This document shows, one piece after another, positions 57,236 through 64,000 of a stretch of 64,000 nucleotides of DNA. Below the pieces are notes generated by a model. It made no database searches and was not told the DNA's origin. It saw only the letters and a program-made list of their open reading frames with translations. Origin of the DNA: Typhlomys cinereus (taxonomy: Eukaryota > Chordata > Mammalia > Rodentia > Platacanthomyidae); contig JALPQD010000245.1 in assembly GCA_023101885.1 (NCBI GenBank), positions 2,853,376 through 2,917,375 on the forward strand, read 5' to 3'. Both the position numbers and the translations under genes were made by a program. Positions within the stretch are counted from its first letter, which is position 1. Each line of letters begins with the position of its first letter.

Positions 57236-58634
57236 CACACAATAGTGAGCACTGGATGTGAATGTGGAGAATGAAGGAATTCTAACTTGCATCATTAGGT
57301 CAATGAAATATTAGAGATGTATTGCATGGATAAATGGAAAAGAAAACACTAACCCTCTTTCAAAGAATTTGGAAAAGATTAGTTTTATAAACCTTGGATA
57401 TATGAGGTTCTAATCAAGAGCCCAAAACATAAGCCATCAAAAGAAAGCAATTACTGATAATATAATCTAAATTATTATTATTTTGTCTAGGTAATCTGGC
57501 TCCTATAAATTGTTGTTTTTTCCATTCAAATTTTAAGAGTATAATGTAAATTTCTATAATCAAAACCCAACAAAACACCTTGCTGAAATTTTGACCGTAG
57601 CATCATTTATTTCATATACACAGAAAGAACTGAAATTTAACAATAGCAAATGTTGTAGTCCAGAAATACAATCTATCTATTTCCATTGAATTACACTATT
57701 GCTGGATTTTCCTCTGCTCTTTCAATGTGAAATGTAGAGGTTTATTTATCTTTTCTTCTAAATTTATTTTCTAGGTATTGTGTTTCAATACTTTTGTGAT
57801 TTTCTAAATTTCCCTCTCATATTTTATTAATAAGTGGCATACATGTTTTAAACTTGTATGCCTAGCAATGTTGAGTAGAGTAGTTTATATATTAATTCTA
57901 TAATTAAGATCTTAAAGAGACTTCTAGCAGATAAGTGACTCTGTTATTTCTATAAACAGTTTAGCTTTTAATTCCATATATTTTTTGGTTTTGCTGTCTT
58001 CCTTATTTTGCTAAGTGAAACTATGAAGAAAGTCGAATAGGAGCAAAGGATCTTAGGCATTCCATCCTGGTCTGTGTCCTATTCATAGGCTGATAGCTCC
58101 AGCTAGGGCTTTGAGATATAGGTCAGACAAGTTATGAACTCACGATTCTCCACCCTCAGCCTCCACTGATGATATTCATGTGTTTCCTCATCTGCCTGAG
58201 TTTATATGAAACTTATGAAAGAGTTTGAGGTGTGTATTAGAGTTTATCAGAGAAGCTAGTTGGTGGTAGCATCTTCTTTCTTTACTTTGTTGTTACACAT
58301 TTATGTGTGCTTGGGATAAGGGGCTAGTCAGATTTTCCTTTCTTCCCATGTTAATTTTGATAAGCTTTATTAGTTCAAAGAATGTGACAGTTACTCTTAG
58401 GTGTATTGTTGTGGCGATGTGTTCTCCGTCTGCCATCTGAACATCAGACAATTTCTCACGTGGCCACTGATTCTCAGGAGTGGAGAGATTTGCTGTATTG
58501 CTAAGCATCTGGGAGTGCTGTTAGTAAACTTGGGCAACCACTGGGAACCCCCAGGCAGGACTGAGGACAAAAAAACTGAGATGTGGAGCAAGAACATTGC
58601 TATTCATGAGACTTTTCCTATTCGCTTATGACAG
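57236..58634. other. AT-rich unique sequence
   Basis: Mostly unassigned. The stretch around 58085-58180 (GGGCTTTGAGATATAGGTCA, CACCCTCAGCCTCC) could be a very decayed antisense B1. Confidence 0.45.
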
Positions 58635-59136
58635 ATAAAAGTCATTCTTTTTAAAATCATTCTTTGATTGTTTCACACATGAATATTGTGATTTTGTGAT
58701 CGTTTCACATCTTAGTCCTCAGTCTCACCTTCCCTCCCTTCCCATTGCAACCCTTCTTCTTCCCTGCCAGTTTCTCTCCTGTTAACCTTGTTTACTTTAG
58801 TTTGTTTGTGGTCCTGAGAGGCCCTCTGGGTTTCCTCTGGCTTATCTTCTGTGGCATGTGCCTGTGTGCTTGCTAGAGTGTGAATCGTCTATCAGTGGGT
58901 AGACCACTGAGGAAATCATCTCCCCGCATCCAGAGTTGACCTTCATCAATCTCTCAGGGACATACAAGGCCACTTGAGTTCTCTGTCCTTTCCTGGGGGC
59001 AGGTTGATAGGACAAATCCCCTGCAGATCTTACAGATAGTGAGCTGAGTGTGTTCATGGAGGCCAAGGCCCTTTTCTGTAAAAAGGCAATGCCTGGCCAG
59101 ACCACCTTCTGCCCCCAGCCTTCTATAATCTTCTTT
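58635..59136 (-). mobile_element. L1 3' UTR fragment (type B), antisense
   Basis: CCCATTGCAACCCTTCTTCT, CTTCTGTGGCATGTGCCTGT, GTAGACCACTGAGGAAATCA, CATCAATCTCTCAGGGACAT, AGGTTGATAGGACAAATCCC and TTCTATAATCTTCTTTT. Terminated on the right by a J SINE. Confidence 0.7.
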
Positions 59137-59453
59137 TAAACATTTATTTATATATGTATGTATGTATGTATGTTGTGTATGTGTATCTGTGTGGATCAGA
59201 AGGCACTGTACATCCCTGTAGAGGACAAAGAGTGACTTTGGGAAGCTTCCTGGATTATTTCTATCTCCTTTTTGCTTCTCATTGGGATTTCTAGACTCCA
59301 CCCACTAGGGCCAGAAGTGTAGTCTGCTACTCTTTCTGCCTGGTGTTTTTTTTTTTTTTTTTTTTTTTAAACATGGACTTTGGATTTGAACTCAGGACCT
59401 TCTGCTTATGAGGCAGAGGCTTAACCTCAGTATCATCTCTCTAGCCCCCAAGA
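59137..59453 (-). mobile_element. J1 SINE, antisense, with internal T22
   Basis: AAACATTTATTTATATATG and (TATG) tail, CAGAAGGCACTGTACATCCC, TTGGGATTTCTAGACTCCAC, T22 at 59346-59367, AACATGGACTTTGGATTTGA and head complement CATCTCTCTAGCCCCC. Confidence 0.95.
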
Positions 59454-59477
59454 CATTCATCTTTAAGTTAGTTTGAA

Positions 59478-59752
59478 TTGAGTTTTTTTTTATTCAATTG
59501 TGCGTGTGCATGTGTGTGTGTGTGCATGTAGAACCACAGGAGAATTCAGGAACCACCATGGATGCCTGCACCTCCTCCTTGTTTACCCCGGGATTCACAG
59601 GCTCCGCCCTACCAGGACCAGAAACACAGGCCGCCCCTGCTTCCACCTGGCGTCTATACGTGGGGTCTAGGATTCGAACTCAGGACCTTCCACCTGCAAG
59701 GCAAAGGCTTAACCTCTGAACCACCTCTCCAGCCCCATAGTTGAGGTTTTTT
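59478..59752 (-). mobile_element. J2 SINE, antisense
   Basis: SINE about 59491-59738: TATTCAATTGTGCGTGTGCA tail, CACCATGGATGCCTGCACCT, GGGATTCACAGGCTCCGCCC, CACCTGGCGTCTATACGTGG, GGATTCGAACTCAGGACCTT, CCACCTCTCCAGCCCC. It shares J2-specific bases and high CpG content with 25321-25595. TTGAGTTTTTTTT and TTGAGGTTTTTTT flank it. Confidence 0.9.
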
Positions 59753-60599
59753 TAATCCCTTATGACTTGCAAGGTGTGATGTTGAAAATGAGAATGGCTG
59801 GCATTTCTGTCATTTAGCATATTTTGTGATTACTACAGCATGGCATCCTGCTACTCTGAGGTCTAAACAGCGAGCAGCAGCTTCTCATGTGACCTGTGAC
59901 CCTGTGGTGTGCTGTCAACCTCTGGTTGGCAGGGAAATTTTGCAGGAATCCACTCAAAGCACTCTTGTTTTTACTTCACACCCAGCCTCTCCAACATCAC
60001 ATCTTTCTGTCTTAATACATTATGACATCAATCAGAGGCGATGCTGTTCAGATAAGGGGCCCCAGACCCAGCGGGGGGAGGGGGGAAGGCAAAGCGACAT
60101 CTTTAATGAAGCTGAAGATGAATAAAATATCATGTCTTCCCTTACCTCTTTCTGGCGTGACCAGAATTACTCGTGCTTTGAAAATGGTCATCATTCTTTT
60201 ATGACAACTGCTTAACATTTAGATTATCACTCGGGGTTTGAGCAAGTAACCATGCCGGCAGGTGGCAAGGGGAACCTTGGTATTAAAGATGCGGAGTGGT
60301 CCTCCTGATTGGAATGTGTAACCTGTTTCAATTGGGCTTCGATTCAAACTGGCGAAGGGAAAATCTCCAGCCATTCCTCAGAGCCCGGCATGCTTGCTGC
60401 CTCCAAAGTGAATTCCGTTCTCAAACTGGACTAAAAAGTAGCTATGTAACAAAAATCACAGCAACCAATGAGTCTCGTGCCCCAAAGTCTGTGGTGTAAA
60501 GAAGCAGCAGCGTGACCGGGACCCTAGCTCATATCTCGGTACCTAACCCATCACCTTTATAACCTGAAGGAAACACAGAGCCCCAGGCCTGAACTCACA
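59753..60599. other. Unique sequence
   Basis: No repeat or gene recognised. Confidence 0.5.
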
Positions 60600-60840
60600 T
60601 CTGCTCAAGTGGAAGCTGCATTTGAATAAGATTGACAGTTAATTTGCAGGCATACTGAAGTTCTGCAGGGTGCACATGTTTCTGGATTTAGCTGCATATT
60701 ACATCCACCTGAGGATCTCGCTGAAGGACTACTTATCCTCAGAGCTCAGTGAGATTATGGCTACATGTTCCTGAGCCCGAGGATGCTTTAGTGATAGGTT
60801 CAGGCATTTGAAATTTTAAACAAAACCCTCCAATAATTAA
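60600..60840. mobile_element. Possible MER5-like ancient hAT fragment
   Basis: GCATATTACATCCACCTGAG, GGATCTCGCTGAAGGACTAC, GTTCAGGCATTTGAAATTTT. Loosely follows MER5A (CACCTGGG..CTTGTTAGAAATGC..CATTTTTAACAAGC). Weak. Confidence 0.3.
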
Positions 60841-61144
60841 GGGGCATATGGTTTTGAAGCACCACAGAACGAGGGAGCTGGTTACCATGGAATGCAGGAA
60901 AGTATAGCCAACAGAGTAAAGAGAGAAGAGAAACGAGGTAATTTATTCTGCAGCTTCATTGTTAATGTGTCCACATTAGATTGCATGCGTATGTGCATTT
61001 CATGTGGATGTACACCAATGAGTATATGCAATGTGTACATATGCATATCATAATATATACTGTCCTGATATATGTATATATAGTATGTGACACACAGATA
61101 GATGTATAATTCCTATAAGGCCAGTAGTCCTTATGGGTAATAAT
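60841..61144. other. AT-rich unique sequence
   Basis: TATATGCATATG-rich around 61020-61085; nothing else recognised. Confidence 0.5.
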
Positions 61145-61262
61145 AGCACAAAAGCAGTAATTGCTAATATTTGTTGATAGTCTATTATGTGCTAGGCATT
61201 ATTATGAATTCTTTTATTAGCTTATTTAATTAACACAGCAATTAGGAATTATTCCCATTCAC
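61145..61262 (+). mobile_element. MIR SINE relic
   Basis: GATAGTCTATTATGTGCTAG, GCATTATTATGAATTCTTTT, TTAGCTTATTTAATTAACAC and AATTATTCCCATTC follow the MIR 3' segment (CTATGTGCCAGGCACTGT..AACTCATTTAATCCTCAC..TATTATCCCCAT). Mammalian-wide and old. Confidence 0.7.
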
Positions 61263-61441
61263 ACAACATATATAGTGTCTTATGCAGATATTTACAGGTA
61301 TCTGTCATACATATACTATCCTGAATGTGTACCAGTCAGGGGTCATTTAAAGATGCACAGTGGAGAAGTACCCAGCTTGCATCCCAATACCTAAAGCACC
61401 AGCTTTGTAACTAAGGTGAGTCCACAATGCAGTGCAAGTTT

Positions 61442-61597
61442 ACTGAGCACTGATCACTCAACACACAGTGCTTCACTGATCACCCAGCACACAGTACTCC
61501 ACTGAGCACCCAGCACACAATACCCACTAAGCACCTAGCATGCAGTACTCCACTGAGCATCCAGCACAGAGTACTCTTCTGAGTACCCAGCATTCCA
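61442..61597. repeat. ~26-bp minisatellite, 5-6 units
   Basis: Units CACTGAGCACCCAGCACACA plus GTACTC with substitutions (GATCAC, AAGCACCTAGCATGCA, GAGCATCCAGCACAGA). The first unit carries an extra 6-8 bp. Confidence 0.9.
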
Positions 61598-62339
61598 GGG
61601 AGACACCTGGTGTATGCTCTAGTGGGTTTGCTTATCTGATGATCTCCACCTCAACTTTAATACCAGAATCTTTCCCCCAAAGCTTTTGTAAATACACTGC
61701 CACATAGTCAGTAGGTGTTCAATACATTATTCTTTTGGGGGACTTGGGCTCAGGCTCCCTCAAACCCTATGCAGACTTTCCACGGCAGCCTTGAGGCTAG
61801 CAGTATGATAACCAGCTGGGGATGGATTAAAGAGAGTAAATCAAGGTGCTTGTGAATAATACATCAGGTTACTATGATGCAGTTAATGCAGAGGTGACTG
61901 GATATAATTTAAAGGAGTTGAGTGACTTTTTGGAGAGGATTCTCAGTCATGAATCACAAGCAGCGATCTCAGATCTTCAGTTTTTCATTGAAGCTTTTTT
62001 AAACTCCACACAGATCCTGTAACTTGCCTTCTGTACCCTGTGAAATAGGCACAGTGGAATTAACTCATGTAGAAATCGACAGTTAAAACATTTAATAATT
62101 TAGGTCTAAAAGCAGCTCCACGAGGCAAGATCTCCTAGTGGGTGTGTGAAAACATGGAAGTTGTCGTATTCAAAGCACCGTGGCATCAGGAGGATGGAAG
62201 ATGTGCTTGTCCTTTCTCTCTTCATTCCTTCCTCTGTGCACTACACACTTGGGAAGTGCAGTGCGGGAGGGACAAAAATCCATGTAGGAATCCTTGGCCC
62301 CAAGAACTCCATAATCTTAAAGTTAATAGAAAAAAGTAT
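61598..62339. other. Unique sequence
   Basis: No repeat or gene recognised. Confidence 0.5.
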
Positions 62340-62660
62340 GTATGCATATGAGGAACACGCTTGCTGCACAGGTCTGGGGACCTGAGTTCTGTCTCTGGAA
62401 TCCACATACGTAAAGGTGGAAGGAGAGAGCTAACTTTGCAGAAATGTCCTCTCATCTCCACATTTGCACTGTGGCTTGTATATGTCCCCACACACCTCTC
62501 TCCCTTTCTCTCTCTCTCTCTCTCTCTCTGTGTCTCTCTCTCTCCCACATGTACTGTGATATGCCTATGCCCACATAGACATCTCTTTCCTTCTCTGTCT
62601 GTCCATCTGTTTGTCTGTCTCTCTTTCTCACAACATTCACACACACATAATAGCTAAAAC
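62340..62660 (+). mobile_element. ID/B2-like SINE with TC-rich tail
   Basis: GAACACGCTTGCTGCACAGG, GGGGACCTGAGTTCTGTCTC (B-box side), AAAGGTGGAAGGAGAGAGCT, AATGTCCTCTCATCTCCACA, then TC-rich sequence with a pure run at 62508-62530. Related to the copy at 27797; the extreme 5' head is lost. Confidence 0.65.
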
Positions 62661-63410
62661 TATATATACTGCCGAGTGTTCAGGAACATACATTGATTGG
62701 AATGGCCCAAGGGATCTTTATTGGGATCCAGTCAGACTGGGAAATGGCAGTAACCATTCTTGAAAAGACAAGTGAAACCCCAGCAGAAATTATTTCTATT
62801 GTTAGGATTTTGCTGCATCCTGAGAATCACGTGGGCGGGGCGCTTTCTCTTCCAACAGAGCGGCTGCTCTCCACCAACTAGGCAGGCAAGCCAGGCGAAG
62901 TTAGGCCTGCAAGGTGCAAAGCACAACTAAGCATAGGGTGGAGGCCGCGTGGAAAAACAGATGGAGGGGTTGGAGTTTTGCAAATGACAAGGGACTGTTC
63001 TTGAAGGGAAAAATGCTAAGATTTGGGAAAATTGAGAAAATTGTCTCCAGAGAGATGTTTTGCAGTTTAAATAGGAGTTCTTCAGGTGATGCTCCAGTGG
63101 GAGTTATCAGCATGCAGGGTGTGTGCACCAGCCAGTGGAGAAATGAGGCTGCTTCTGAGAACGTGGAACATTCCAGTCCCTGCTTCAGCCACTGAGTGGC
63201 TTCGGAAGCCAGGAGAGATGAGGGCAACTGTTTATGTGAAAGCACGTCTGGAGTGGGCGGGGCTAGCGAATGGATCTGAGTCAAGACGGGTGGATGCTGG
63301 AGTTAGAATGTCAGTCACAGAGGAGTGAGAAATTTCTCTTCTTTCGCTCGCTACAAAACGACTGCCCTTTGCTTTGCCTGGATAGCAAATTTTAATTGTA
63401 AGACATTTTG
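62661..63410. other. Unique sequence
   Basis: Overlapping frames on both strands (62901-63328) up to 127 codons show no domain. Confidence 0.5.
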
Positions 63411-63660
63411 GGCCGGGGAAATGGCTCCCAAGCAAAAAGATCTGAGTTTGGATCTGGATCCCTAGATCCCATGGAAAAAAAAAAAGCCAGGTTGATATGG
63501 TAGTGGCCCGTACTTTTGGCACATGAAGGTGGAGTCTGGGAAACCCCAGAAGAAAGCAATAAGGAGGTACAGCGATCCAGAATGATTCCCAAAGTCACTC
63601 TTGGGCCTCCATAGGCACACACACTTAAGTGCCCTCTTGCACACACACACACACAAAATA
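63411..63660 (+). mobile_element. J1 SINE, sense, with internal A11
   Basis: GGCCGGGGAAATGGCTCCCA head (the GTTAAG segment is deleted), A11 at 63475-63485 where other copies have ACATGTAAAAATGCC, body GGTGGAGTCTGGGAAACCCC, CAAAGTCACTCTTGGGCCTC and an (AC) tail. Sense counterpart of the internal T-run copies. Confidence 0.9.
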
Positions 63661-64000
63661 AAAGAAGTTCAAAGATTCTTTATCTTTCTGGGTTTAGAAC
63701 TGAAACTTGGGCATAAAATGCCAAGGCCTGGGGGGAGGGGTATAGCCAGTGTCCACACTGTGGAAGGTCACAGATGGTCAAACTCAGCTCACATCTAGCT
63801 ACTGTCTCCCATGTACACAGGAAGCCAAGGAGAAGCCCTGGCAGCTTAGGGCCGGCTGATGCGTCAGACCTCCCGGGCTGCAGCCAACTCTCCAGTGCCC
63901 TGTGCCAGGCTGCTCGTGTGAAACTCTTGAAGGAAGCCACTTAGCCTCCCGGATGGATTTGCCAGCCTGCAGTACTTGCTGTAGCACAAAACCAATACCG
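63661..64000. other. Unique sequence to window end
   Basis: No repeat or gene recognised; GC-richer with CpGs around 63845-63880. Confidence 0.45.

Overview
This window looks like a stretch of rodent nuclear genome with no recognisable protein-coding gene. Open frames are short or lie in simple repeats. No exon chain, RNA gene, CRISPR array or bacterial/phage gene organisation is visible. The identity call rests on repeats: many copies of a tRNA-derived SINE whose head (GGCTGGAGAGATGGCTCAG) and B box belong to the B2 superfamily but whose body is unlike mouse or rat B2; B1-, B3-, B4- and ID-like SINEs; rodent-type L1 3' ends; and rodent URR1-like elements. The dominant SINE fits my memory of the jerboa DIP family, so Dipodidae (e.g. 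Jaculus) is my best guess, as inference. Below I call it the J SINE, with a common form J1 and a CpG-rich form J2.

Layout. 1-9 kb: TATC/TC microsatellites split by a URR1-like element, two J SINEs, TG and TC tracts, and a degenerate 30-bp tandem repeat. 9-20 kb: mostly unique sequence, a J SINE nested in a B4-like SINE (12 kb) and an LTR-like promoter/poly(A) module (18 kb). 20-31 kb: an inverted J SINE pair, L1 3' UTR pieces, a URR1-like element inserted in a J SINE with an 8-bp target duplication, duplicated SINE flanks (24.7/25.6 kb), a 141-bp duplication joined to a 60-bp minisatellite (27-28.6 kb), and a 5'-truncated L1 with intact target duplication (30 kb). 31-35 kb: a comparatively GC-rich stretch, then a 1.1-kb array of a 34-bp minisatellite. 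35-50 kb: L1, URR1-like, SINE and microsatellite copies, plus a short polyadenylated retrocopy (45.3 kb). 50-64 kb: more J SINEs, a composite AC/AG microsatellite, a 0.9-kb minus-strand open frame judged non-coding, nested L1/URR1-like/SINE insertions, MIR- and MER5-like relics and a 26-bp minisatellite.

There is no gene cooperation to describe; the content is transposable-element insertion, nesting and tandem-repeat expansion. I did not find a new biological system. The best leads are the URR1-like family with its apparent hAT-type target duplication, recurrent poly(A) expansion at one site inside J SINEs, the 34-bp array with higher-order structure, and two local duplications. Whether the window is intergenic or intronic cannot be decided from sequence alone.
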